A stretch of 64,000 bases of DNA, taken from contig NC_134572.1 in NCBI RefSeq assembly GCF_050947875.1, positions 161,159,105-161,223,104 on the forward strand. The letters run 5' to 3'. The notes beneath the pieces are model-generated. The model saw only the letters and a program-made list of their open reading frames with translations. It was not told where the DNA came from and made no database searches. A program made the position numbers and the translations under genes. Each line of letters opens with the position of its first letter. Position 1 is the stretch's first letter. Origin of the DNA: Dermacentor variabilis. Its lineage: Eukaryota > Arthropoda > Arachnida > Ixodida > Ixodidae. Below, one piece after another: positions 1-9,882 of this stretch.

Positions 1-1499
1 ATGTGGCTACAGTGCTTGAATGATACTCGCAATAACGTCGACAGTCATTGGGGAAATGCCGTCGGCCGGAATTTATTTCGTTGTTTTATCGCGATATCAG
101 TTATATGGACACTCCAAAAAAATGTCTGCCATCACCGTTGGCGTCGCCGTGAGGTTCCGTGTATAATTAGGCATATGTATACTATATGCTATGCCATGCA
201 ATAAGACATGCGGTATATGCGGGTTATATTTCCGCACCACTCTATCACTAAAGTTACCCCTACCAGTTCTTAAATTCTTGACAATTTATTCCGCAGAGAT
301 TTTAGATTGGAAGCGCACAAACAAATGTCATGAAAGAAAACACTGACAGTGCGTGCCTTTTATCTTATATATTTTCAGACCTAAATACTAAAAGTGCGAA
401 ACAATAACAGAGCTCAAATCTTAAAATGGGGTAACTTCATTTCCGCGGCTGTGTGCTACCCCAAGGATCAGACCAGAACAGCGTTTTGAAATACACCTGT
501 TGTGGAAGAGCGGTGGTGAAGTCGCCAAGACGCTGGTATTAATTAATAAGCATAAACGAAACTGTCCGATGGCAGAACTCAGAGGAACACTTACGCAATA
601 GCCTGTTTCTACGTAGGTTACGTTTGCTTCAATTTGTACTGCCACCGCAGCTACGAGTCTTACTCTTCGTGTAATATTCTTACATTTTGCTGTCGCATTC
701 ATTGCTTCGCCCTTATGGAGAAACTATGAGTTTCTCTCAAGAAGAAATCAAAATTAGGGGGACATTCCTTGCCCACAAGACAAACCTGTAAGATATTTTG
801 CAGTGATTTTGGCTAGGCTACTTACTAACTGGTAAAACGTTCCCCTACAACCAACTAGCGGGAGAGCACAGCAATACAATTACGAAGGGCTCCATCAATA
901 AATTCCGTTTCTCCTGTCCTCCACCCCCCACCCGTCGTATTTACGTGCCCATCATCACATAGTATTGGTCAACCTTTATAGCATTCTCTTAAAGAATAAA
1001 AAAATTTAATTCAACGCCCAGTTCTTTTAAAAACCAATGAAAAAAGTATTGTTACTTTCTGTCGCATATTATCTTCTAAAGCACAGCAGGACAAAGGATA
1101 AGGTTGAACTAAAAGCGCATCATCTCATAACATCTCAGAAAAAGAAGGCTAAACGTAATTTACTTTTGGTTTGCGACCGGACTATAGCATCAAATAGGTC
1201 GATCTGACATTGTTCGTTTAGTAACAGTACTGCATATTGTGGTCATTCTTATGCAGCAAAATTTCACATAATTAGCCAACAGGGAAGCCTAGCTTATTGA
1301 TGAGTGCAATTTTTTTCCTTACTGAACCGCTGGTGTCAAAGTTTAGGGCAACAGATGGAGGCCGTGCAGGGATTTCTAAGCATACTCGCGACGTCTTTTC
1401 TTTTGATTATTAATTTTCCATCACTTCGGATAATAAAGCATTGGATTACATCGAGTATAGTGTTTGACTCGCACAATCTAAGGTCGAAAAGCAGCACTG
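1..1499. other. Non-coding stretch, presumed intron/flank upstream of the first ACE exon
   Basis: I see no gene here. Open frames are short, lack recognisable motifs and overlap on both strands. The preceding ACE exon (N-terminal part of the M2 domain) was looked for by its conserved aromatic and proline-rich pattern and not found, so it probably lies upstream of the window. Base composition is the AT-rich background also seen at 17706-18607. Confidence 0.6.
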
Positions 1500-1529
1500 A
1501 GGCTATGCGGGTTAGCGACCGCGTCTGAA

Positions 1530-1645
1530 GCGCTGTTCCAGAATAGTGTTGAACGGCCGCTACTATCAGGAATTGAACCCGATACCTTGCGCTGAACCAG
1601 CAGAATTCCGTAGCAGCTATGCCACCGCAACGGCCGTATCGCAGC
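1530..1645 (-). repeat. tRNA-derived SINE-like fragment
   Basis: On the minus strand a box-A-like stretch (GTGGCATAGCTGCTACGG, + positions about 1608-1625) is followed about 40 bases later by a box-B-like stretch (GGGTTCAATTCC, near 1569-1581). This is the spacing of an internal Pol III promoter. The folded tRNA is not intact, so I read it as a SINE head or tRNA relic rather than a functional tRNA. Confidence 0.4.
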
Positions 1646-1714
1646 AAGAGTAGCATTCTTTTAATTGCACATGTGTATTCTAAACAAAAAAAACTAGATT
1701 AAGTACTAAGTGGT

Positions 1715-1860
1715 GACGGGCTATGGAATTGCCAAGCGCGAAGTCGCGGATTCTGTTACAGGTTGTGGTGGCCGTATTTCGATGCGGGCGCAATGAAAGA
1801 ATGTTCGTGTACTATCATTTAGGGGTGTGCGATAATCAACCAGCTGGTAACGATTAAGCC
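1715..1860 (+). repeat. Diverged partial copy of the tick SINE seen at 16873-17097
   Basis: The stretch keeps the order of landmarks of the better copies: 'gtcgcgg', then 'ggccg.atttcgatg.gggcg', then 'tgtact..catttaggg'. It lacks the tail 'cacgtaaaaccccataatt'. Similarity is patchy, so this is an old, truncated copy. Confidence 0.4.
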
Positions 1861-2271
1861 GATTCTCACGCAACACGTGTAGCTTTAATTCATTTAATCA
1901 TTAATCATTTAATTAGGCAGCAAACATCGATATTCATCTGCCGTCTACGGCTCCAAACACCGCGTACGACGGAAAGGAGACGCCCAAAATGAGCCATGAC
2001 AAATGCTGTAATAATTAAAGAGTTAGTTTCTTTCGCTTGAAATGCTTGTATATAAGAGTGTAAATTGCACGCAGGTTCAAAGCGTTACAAACGCGTGCAA
2101 TGGTTCAAAACTGGTGTCATACATTTAGCACGCTGCAAGCATTCAGCTTTCTATCACAGTTTGATTCAAACAACAGCAATGTAGAACCTTGAAGGAAAAT
2201 AGCGTTTTTTATTTTCATTTGAAGAAATCCCTATAACAGTTGACCACCCTCTGTGCACTTGTATTTTGCAG

Positions 2272-2441
2272 AACATGACGGTTCTCGGCATGTTCAAGAT
2301 GTCTGAGGAGTTTTTCACCTCGATGGGCCTTCCACCAATGCCTAAAACATTTTGGGAGCGGTCGGTGCTGATAAAGCCGAGAGATAGAAAGATTGTGTGC
2401 CATCCTTCGGCTTGGGATTTCTACATCGGCAAGGATGTAAG
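2272..2441 (+). CDS. ACE: Angiotensin-converting enzyme-like peptidase M2, exon a (substrate-pocket segment)
   Basis: This exon encodes 56 codons plus two bases. It reads NMTVLGMFKMSEEFF..., then a FW(E/N)xS.L.KP block, and ends CHPSAWDFYIGKDV-R. In the M2 family this segment precedes the zinc motif. His of CHPSAW corresponds to testis-ACE His353, and its Cys to Cys352, which pairs with Cys370 (in the next exon here). Pro in place of Ala354 is also seen in ACE2-type members. The acceptor is TTTTGCAG at 2264-2271. The best donor is AG|GCAAGT, a GC donor at 2442, because it leaves phase 2 and joins exactly to the next exon to give V-R-I-K-Q-C-T. The enzyme is a zinc dipeptidyl carboxypeptidase, normally extracellular. 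The partial gene shows no signal peptide because the first exons are absent. Confidence 0.9.
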
Positions 2442-2849
2442 GCAAGTGTGTCACAGATGTGTGCAGAGATGAAAACGAAGGGGAAGGGGGGGAAGGCGCA
2501 TAATAAAATTTAGTGGTCGTCGATCACACAGGAAAACGCACCCCTAAACTGCTGATACTTGAATACAAGCGTAAGTTTGTCGGGCCACAGTTGCGGACAT
2601 GCACAATACATTTTAAGCCTAGCTCGCAAACCAGGAAGAAATTTATTTTCTTTAGCAGAACTGCAAAGCAATCTTGTACCCTCTAAAACGCCTAGCATCA
2701 GACATTGTACACATACAGCAGCTTCCGCGCCACATTTAACGCTTGAAATACGAATGAATGTGCCGCGTACGAAAAGCTTGCAGAACAGAAGCTCCAGAAA
2801 CATAGTAATAAAAATAGAAAAACACCGCCATTACATCTTGCCTAAATGA
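2442..2849. other. Intron 1 sequence without recognised features
   Basis: Starts with the GC donor of the ACE exon. It contains purine-rich simple sequence around 2470-2500 and overlapping short frames on both strands with no recognisable domain. It leads into the old LINE L4. Confidence 0.5.
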
Positions 2850-3476
2850 CACAGAACGTGTTAAGAAAGTTAAGAAAGAGCGCTGCGGCTGGGCAGACCA
2901 GGGAAATCGAGTGGCACTTGCGGCTTGCTTACAATCTCAGAGGCCATGTGCTAGAATTTGAGTCATATTGTCCTAAAGAACTTAAAATGATACGATTTTC
3001 ACGGACAGACTCAAATGCTTCTCAAATCACGTCTATCGCATAGAAACAGGCTGTTTGCATAGTCAACCTGATGTCTGAGCCAAAATCTGTTATTTATGGC
3101 GTTCCAGAGGGTTGTATATTGGGGCCATTACTATTTAATATGTACCTTAATAATATTTCTAACACTAACTCGACTGCTAAATTTATTATCAACGCTGATG
3201 ATACAAGCATCTTCTTTGCTGGAAATGATATTGATCTCCTTGTTCACGAATTTAATGATACCGTAAGGGAGTTACAAAAATGGTCAGAATCCACATGCAT
3301 ACATTCAAATGAAACGAAAACACAAGTTGTCATATCCCACCCTAAATATAAGCCAGTTCCCTCCTCCCTCGATATTAAGCAAAACTCATGATGTATAAAT
3401 GTGGTTGAACAATTTAAATGTATCGGAGTGGTTTTTTTTTCTTATGTATGTCTTGGGAGCACCACGCGGACCATAT
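2850..3476 (+). pseudogene. CR1/jockey-like LINE (L4) reverse transcriptase, upstream half
   Basis: The clearest part (3071-3391) reads GVPEGCILGPLLFNMYLNNI followed by INADDTSIFFAGNDID, which are RT motifs B and C of non-LTR retrotransposons (usual forms GVPQGSxLGPLLF and YADDT). The catalytic motif is NADD instead of YADD. A ThumbPalm-like segment (LQKWSE..IHSNETKTQVV) follows. The upstream part (about 2900-3060) is in broken frames. The copy is cut at 3476 by gypsy G2-2 and resumes at 16322. It is an old, non-functional insertion in ACE intron 1. Confidence 0.7.
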
Positions 3477-3892
3477 TGTCACGTAGCAGTAACGGTAAAG
3501 AACACAGTAGCAATACTGTGAATGGCAAAACTAACTTTCATTGGGCGAACCTGTGCCCACAAAAAGAGGCTACACTTAAAGCACAACAACAGCGGCGAAC
3601 ACAGTCGGTGGTCGTCGAAATCTAATGTGCCGGTCAAGCGCGTCGATTTTTATACACGAGCCATGGAACGATCCATTGGTGCCCGCGTGTCTTCCAGACA
3701 GTTTTAGACCATTCGCGTCGCGCATACATGTAATCAGATTACACAAGGTTCGATGACAACACACGGCAGATAGGACCACCGATTACATTCCAGAAACTTC
3801 CGATACATGCAGGCGCGTCCCGCCATGAGCGATAACATTTGGTAGACGGTGAAAAGCGCTCATTCGAAAAAGATAAACAAGTCCACGTGTCA
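3477..3892 (-). repeat. 3' LTR of G2-2
   Basis: 416 bp, starting TGTCACGTAG and ending CACGTGTCA on the + strand. It is similar end to end to the LTRs at 15894-16317, 27767-28181 and 33341-33756. The purine-rich tract preceding it on the minus strand (AGGGGAGGGAGGGGGG, + about 3900-3918) is the polypurine tract. Confidence 0.88.
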
Positions 3893-4286
3893 GTACCACG
3901 CCCCCCTCCCTCCCCTGAAAAAGCATCGTCCAGATGCTACAAGCATAACAGGAGAGCGAAACACAGAAGCCTGATCAAAGAAACAAAGTCCAAGGTAACG
4001 CAGTCCTAAAAAAGAAAGTCTAAAGGTCCCCTACGCAAAGTCGCAAAGTTCAGTAGCGCTGGTAGAACGGCTTAAGTCACACAACATAGGCTATTTCAGG
4101 TCGGGAGCGGCGCCGCTGTGATAGTGAAATGCCGTCTGGTACAACCTCATAGTCGAGTGCGCCAATGCGCCGCATGATCTTGTAGGGTTCGAAGTAGCAG
4201 TGCAAAAGCTTCTAAGTCCTTGTCGACGTATTGGGGTTCAAACCCAAACACGGTCGTCGAGCTGGTACTCAACGGAGCATTGTCTG
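3893..4286 (-). pseudogene. G2-2 pol 3' end (integrase C-terminal remnant)
   Basis: From about 4075 to 4286 the minus strand matches the last 70 or so codons of the intact G2-1 pol gene (28335-28560): the segment with the GPYK-type motif and the HVVRLKPY-like end. Small indels break the frame. It is cut at 4286 by the target duplication of LINE L1. Confidence 0.75.
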
Positions 4287-4291
4287 TTATG

Positions 4292-4380
4292 CAGCGGCGG
4301 CGTAGCGTTACAGCAACCGCCTCGCATGCAAGAGGACCGTTGTTCGAAACCCGGTGCCGCGCAATTTTCCACCGGTATAA
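4292..4380 (+). promoter_or_regulatory. tRNA-like 5' end of LINE L1 (candidate internal Pol III promoter)
   Basis: A stem-like GCGGCGGCGTAG..ACAGC..ACCGCCTCGC is followed by a TTGTTCGAAACCCGG box B-like stretch (near 4340-4354). The homologous start of LINE L3 (54424-54491, minus) reads GGCGGTAGAG...GTGGTTCAAATCCC, a better match to a tRNA. Whether it promotes transcription is inference. Confidence 0.5.
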
Positions 4381-4639
4381 AAAAAATTCGCAAGTTGATA
4401 AAGTTGCATAAAACAGGCCCGGAGCGCGGCCTGATCTTGGTGACCAGAACCGGTAATGCACTCCCTCACCAGAGCAGGATTCGCCAGCTAAGTGCAGTAT
4501 TTGGCCACAACCTATATGAATACAACAATAAAACCCCGGCTCTCAGTCCCCAGCAGCTTCGAAGCCACTGATCACGGTGGCAGTCCGACCTGTGACGCAG
4601 CAGAGGGTACTAAGAATCTCTGGGTCCAGACAGGCCACC

Positions 4640-5480
4640 ATTGAAATCTGAACCGGGCAATGTTTAACGCTAGTAAGTTTAACGCTAGTTTATCTAGTAA
4701 GGCGGGTCTAGCAGTGCTATTGGCTGATTTATCGGGCATTAAACGGGATATATTAGGGCTCAGTGAGGTTAGGAGGACAAAAAAAGCATATACAGTGCCG
4801 AAAAGTGGACATGCCCTGTGCTACCGAGACTTCGCGGAGAGACGACAACTTGAAGTCGGATTCCTGATTATTAAGCATATAGCTGCTAACATACACGAAT
4901 TCTATAGGATTAACGAGAGGATGGCAGGTCTTGTTGTGAAACATAATAAGAGGTAAAAATCGAAGGTCGTACAGGCCTACGCCCCTACATCAAGTCATGA
5001 TGACCAGGAAGTCGAAAGCTTCTGTGAAGACGTGGAATCAGCAATGGCAAAGTCAAAACAAAATACACTGTACTGATGGGCGACTTCAATACCAGGGTAG
5101 GCAAGAAGCAGGCTGGTTCTAGGAATACCAGGGGAGAGTTATTAGTACAGTTTGCAGAACGGAATAACATGCGGATAATGAATACCATCTTCCACAAGCG
5201 GAATAGTCGAAAGTGGACGTGGAGGAGCCCGGATGGCGAGACTAGAAATCAAATAAACCTCATACCCTGCGCTAACCCTTGCATCATACAAGATGTTGAT
5301 GTGCTCGGCAAAGTGCGCTGCGGTTACCATAGAATGTTAGGAACTCGAATTAGCCAGGGCTTGAGGAAGGAACGGAAGAAACTGGTACCTACGAAGCTGA
5401 TCAATGAGTTAGCGGTAAGAAGGAAACTAGAGGAATTCCGAATCAAGCTACAGAACTGGTATTCGGCTTTGACTCAGTAA
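4640..5480 (+). pseudogene. LINE L1 endonuclease domain, broken
   Basis: Fragments of an exonuclease-endonuclease-phosphatase fold: the S-K-A/G-L-A-V-L-L start and LSEVRRTK at 4660-4956, then GDFNTRVGKKQAG (metal-site GDFN motif) and KWTWRSPDGETRNQI(N/D)LI at 5076-5480. It is separated by stops and frameshifts from the RT part. The domain would nick target DNA for target-primed reverse transcription. The closest relative in the window is L3 (53414-54312). Confidence 0.8.
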
Positions 5481-6490
5481 GAGGACCTTAGTGTTGACGC
5501 AATGAACGACAATCTTATGGGCATCATTAAGCAGTGTGCATTACAAGACGCTGATAACATCGTTACGCAGGATACCAGCACGCTATCGCAGGAGACGATA
5601 GATCGGATCAAGAAACGCCAATCTATGAAAGCCTCTAAGCGTACAGCTAGAATAGAACTGGCATAACTTTCGAAGTTAATCGACAAGCGTAAGACAGCTG
5701 ACCTAAGGAAGTATAATATGGATAGAATTGAACATGCTCACAGGAATGGAGGAAGCCTGAAGGCAGTGAAAATGAAACTAGGAATAGGCAAGAATCAGAT
5801 GTATGCGTTAGGAGACAAGGCCGGCAATATCATTACTAATATGGATGAGATAGTTCAAGTGGCTGAGGAGTTCTATAGAGATTTGTACAGTAATAGTGGC
5901 ACCCACGACGATAACGGAAGAGAGAATAGTCTACAGGAATTTGAAATCATACAAGTAACGCCGGAACAAGTAAAGGAAGCCTTGGAAGCTAAGCAAAGGG
6001 GGAAGGCAGCTGAGGAGGATCAGGTAACAGCAGATTTGTTGAAGGATGGTGGGCAGATCGTTCTACAAAAACTTGGCCACCCTGTATACGCAATGCCTCG
6101 TGACCTCGAGCGTAGCGGAATCTTGAAAGAACACCAAGACAATCCTAATCCAGAAGAAAGAGAACTCAGAGACAACAGAAGTTATAGACCGATCGGCTTA
6201 CTGTCCGTTGCCTGCAAAGTACTTACTAAGGTAATCGCAAATAGAATCAGGAACACCTTAGACTTCTGTCAACCAAACGACCGGGCAGGATTTCATAAAG
6301 GGTACTCAACAATAGACCATATTCACACTATCGATCAGGGGATAGAGAAATGTGTGGAATATAACCAACCCTTTTATATAGTTTTCATTGATTACAAGAA
6401 AGCGTTTGATTCAGTCGAAACCTCAGCAGCCATGGAGGCATTACGGAATCAGGGTGTAAATGAGCCGTAGGTAAAAATACTGAAAGATAT
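5481..6490 (+). pseudogene. LINE L1 linker and N-terminal reverse transcriptase
   Basis: After a broken linker (5481-5717) a 250-codon frame (5718-6470) holds the NRSYRPIGLLSVACKVLTK finger motif, AGFHKGYSTIDHI and the motif A block FYIVFIDYKKAFDSV with its catalytic Asp. It ends in a stop (NEP*) and is cut at 6490 by gypsy G1-1. Motifs B and C resume at 11356. Confidence 0.82.
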
Positions 6491-6624
6491 AGTTACGTTG
6501 AAGGGAAAGAAGAAGCTGACATGAACTAGAGGAAGACGAAGACTTTCCGTTGCCTGAACGCCATATGCACCAGTTGTAAATATACATTATTTTATACTCG
6601 TGGGACTGCTTTCTTCATGCAACA
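6491..6624 (+). repeat. 5' LTR of G1-1
   Basis: 134 bp, ending TTCATGCAACA. It pairs with 11218-11351. The first base pair has changed (AG instead of TG). It contains TTGTAAATATACATTATTTT, probably the transcription start or poly(A) area. Confidence 0.85.
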
Positions 6625-6627
6625 TTT

Positions 6628-6645
6628 TGGTGGAAGGTGCGGGGT
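6628..6645 (+). other. Putative tRNA primer-binding site of G1-1
   Basis: TGGTGGAAGGTGCGGGG starts three bases after the LTR. In G1-2 the same place (57272) reads TGGTGGAGGTGCGGGG, and in the unrelated-LTR family G2 it reads TGGTGGAGGTGC. The matching tRNA was not identified. Confidence 0.55.
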
Positions 6646-6659
6646 ACAATTGCGAAACT

Positions 6660-7905
6660 TCGTAGCGGACATCATCTACCTGCCGCCACAATAGCGAATC
6701 AACCGACGCAAGCAACAACGCCTCAGCAGCCTATGCGAACGGTCATCCTCACTCATCCGCGGGACCTGGGCACATTTTTTGGCACGGGCAACGCCGACGT
6801 CGAGGACTGGCTTATGATGTACGAGCGAGTGTGCGGCAACGGGTGGGATCCAACAATGGTGCTAGCAAACGGAATATTTTATCTGAGAGGAACTGCGAAG
6901 CAACGGTACGACACACATGAAGCTGACCTAACGAGCTGGGATGTCTTCAAAGAAAAAATGCGAGTCCTCTTTGGTAGAACTGTCGGTCGACAGCTGGCAG
7001 CGCAATAATAACTGGCCTGCCGCTCTAAGGCGTCCACAGTATCCTATGTTGTGTACATACAGGATGTGCTGGCCCTCTGTCGCAAGGCTTATAACAACAT
7101 GACCGAGGGAGACATGGTTGGTCTCATACTGAAAGGTATTCCACACGATGCCTTCAATTTCCTGATGTGTAAGGATTATATCACTGTGGATGCAATAATA
7201 AAGGAGTGCCGGCGCTTCGAACAAGCGAAGGGCCGCCGCATCGCTGAAGCTTCTGACTGATTGCGCAATACCGCCGCGACATCTTTTTGTGAAGACCCTC
7301 CGCGGTTCGTTCAGCCCAAAGGACCGGAAGATATCACGCACATCATTCGCCGTGAGCGAATAGCGGGAACGCTTTCCGACAGTCGGAACCAACTGGAGCC
7401 GGAGCCATGGCTCCGGCTCCAGTTGGTTCCGACTGTCGGAAAGCGTTCCCGCTATTTCCCTTGTACAAGCGGTCGTTCGAGAGGAAATAGCAAGTTTGGG
7501 CATTCCATCTCTCTGCTCGGTCCGCCATACAAACACCTACCAGATTTCTCCGGCCACTCGCTCCGAGACGCAAAGCTTTCCGCCACTCCGTCGCAACCCA
7601 GCTGCCTTTCGTACAGCGGATGATAAACTCATCTGTTTTAAATGTTCCGGTATTGGAAACACTGGTCGTCGCCTCCTCGGCGGTCATCTCCAAGTCACTA
7701 CCGCCAAGTGCCAGACAATCGTACTTTCTCGCCCTATACTCCGACTAGGAACATCAACGCCGACAGTGCTCTACCAAGATCCAGCTGCTCCCCGTCTCCG
7801 CAAGGTCGTAGGTCCCGTTCGCCTCTCGTTCACCGCTCTTCGTCCCCTTCTGCAACCGGTTGCTTCGCTTCGGTATAGTAGGCGGCCCAGCTCCCGGATA
7901 TGAGC
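6660..7905 (+). pseudogene. G1-1 gag, broken
   Basis: Capsid-like segment LTHPRDLGTFFGTGNADVEDWLMMYERV...LANGIFYLRGTAKQRY at 6637-7008, continued in other frames at 7051-7260 and around 7620-7700, where KLICFKCSGIG is the start of a damaged CCHC knuckle. The start codon used by G1-2 (57334) is ATA here. Stops occur near 7007 and 7258, and a 49-bp inverted duplication at 7359-7456 disrupts the frame. Confidence 0.82.
7359..7456. repeat. Perfect 98-bp palindrome inside G1-1 gag
   Basis: Arms 7359-7407 and 7408-7456 are exact reverse complements (49 bp each) with no spacer. The centre is CCATGG at 7405-7410. The right arm matches the normal gag sequence of G1-2 (near 58012-58060). The left arm is an inverted copy of it and replaces the normal 'gcttgacg' sequence. 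Confidence 0.95.
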
Positions 7906-8798
7906 TGCAACTCCTACCCGGCCCGCAAATCCTGTTTTGACCCTGCCTACATGTGGAAACCTACTGGACATTGAAGTTCATGGCGTTACTGTTAGATCTC
8001 TCGTTGATACAGGAGCGCAGCTTTCAGTTATCAGCGCTGCTCTCCGCCGAAGGCTCAAAAAGGTTCTTACACCCTCCATACCGTGTACTGTGCGAGTCGC
8101 CGATGGGAGTACTTCACCTGTCCTTGGAATGTGCACAGCACGTGTATACCCTTGTTTTATTTATCGTCCTTCAGCACTGTCCGCACGACCTAATTCTCGG
8201 CCTCGACTTCCTTTCGAAACCCTCTACACAAACTGACTGCTCCGCAGGAGTTGTACAGTTAGACCTGCCGCTTTCTGCCGACGCAGCAACTTGTGCTTCA
8301 CACCGCTTATGTTCTGCTGAGTTTGCAAGGCTGTCTCCGCAGACGGCTACATATGTCCTCCTGACGCCCAGTCCTCTCGTACCTGATGGTGAGTACGTCG
8401 TGTCGCCGCTTACTGACGTGGTTTTGTCGCGCAATATTGCCCTATTGAGCACCTTGATCCGGATGCGCGAGAATTGCGCTCGCATGCCCATCCTCAATTT
8501 CGAATTTTCGTCGCATGTGCTGCCACACGGTATCGCCATACCGCATATGAGACCTTTGGAACAATTTGAGCTTTCTTCGTTGACCTCTGAATCATTACTC
8601 AGTACCAAAAAACCTTTGTCACCCACTCCTCGGTACTCGACGCCTGCAGATCATATTTGTAAGATGATAGCACCTGACCTTCCTTCTGAGCAAACAACAG
8701 CTCTTTGTCACCTCCTGTCCTCTTATTGGAATATATTTCATTTGGACGGCTGTCGACTAGGCCAGACATCAGTTGTCACGCATCGTCAACACCGGTGA
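7906..8798 (+). pseudogene. G1-1 aspartic protease region, broken
   Basis: LVDTGAQLSVISAALRRRLKK (catalytic DTG near 8005-8013) followed, with a frame change, by the C-terminal protease landmark CPHDLILGLDFL. The rest (to 8798) is the spacer to RT, with TYVLLTPSPLVPDGEYVV-like text also found in G1-2. It would process the Gag-Pol polyprotein. Confidence 0.8.
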
Positions 8799-9882
8799 CG
8801 CCAGCCCCATTCATACGCGGCGATATCGTGGCTCCGTAACAGAAAGGGTCATCATACAAAAAGAAGTAGGCAGGATGATGGACAAGCACATCATTGAACC
8901 TTCCAGTAGCCAGTGGGCATCAGCGGTTGTCTTAGTAACGAAAAAAGACAACTCGTCGCGCTTCTGCGTTGACTACCGTCACCTCAACAGAATAACAAAG
9001 AAGGATGTTTATCACCTGCCTCCCATTGATGACGCTCTTGAGTGCCTTCACGAATCCCAATACTTTCCATAAATTGACGTCCGCTCCAGCTATTGTCAGA
9101 TTAGCGTCGATAAAATGGAGCGCGAGAAAACCGCCTTCGTCACACAGGACAGTCTGGAGCAACTTAAAGTCATGCCCTTTGGATTATGAAATGCGCCAGC
9201 TACATGCGAGCGCATGATGAACTCTCTCTTGTGAGGCCATCTCGTAAACGCCGCCGGAATCCAACCTTCTGCAAAGAAAGTTCACGCCGTGCGAAATTTT
9301 CCTGTACCTTGTTCAACAAACGATATCCGTAGTTTTCTGGGCTTATGCTCGTATTTCCGGCGATTTGTTAAATACTTTGCCGACATCGCTCATCCTCTCA
9401 CTGACCTTCTTTAAAAAGACGTCTCTTTATCTTGGGGACCACTACAGGAGAAAGCTTTCTCTATCCTGATTGATCCGACTACAATTTCCGCGACTCTGCC
9501 ACACTTCGGGCCTTCTTTACGAACTGACGCGAGGGGTCATGGCATCGGCACTGTCCTCGCTCAACGTCAACAGGACCAAGAACGTGTGATCGCTTACAGC
9601 AGCCGCCTTCTTTCCACGTCCGAGTGAAGTTACACCCTGACTGAAAGGGAATTTCTCGCGCTCGTATGGGCGGCCATGAAATTTCGATCGTACCTTTTCG
9701 GTCGGAGCTTCTGCGTCGTAACCGATCATCACGCCCTCTACTGGCTCTCCTCTTTGAAGGACTCAAGTGGACGACTTGCACGTTGGTCATTGCGTCTACA
9801 AGGATATACATGTTCTATTATGTATAAGTCAGGGCGCCTGCATAAATACACTGACTGCCTGTCCCGTAATCCCGTGGATTAA
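8773..9882 (+). pseudogene. G1-1 reverse transcriptase and RNase H, with the catalytic block deleted
   Basis: RT begins IIEPSSSQWASAVVLVTKKD and FCVDYRHLNRITKKDVY. Stops fall in YFP*IDVRSS and GL*NAP. Near 9233 the sequence jumps from MNSLL to GHLVNAAG. About 200 bp present in G1-2 (59850-60030), including the CYLD(D) motif, are absent. The connection domain follows (RSFLGLCSYFRRF), then RNase H ([25 protein letters not shown] at 9676-9882). It cannot encode an active polymerase. Confidence 0.83.
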
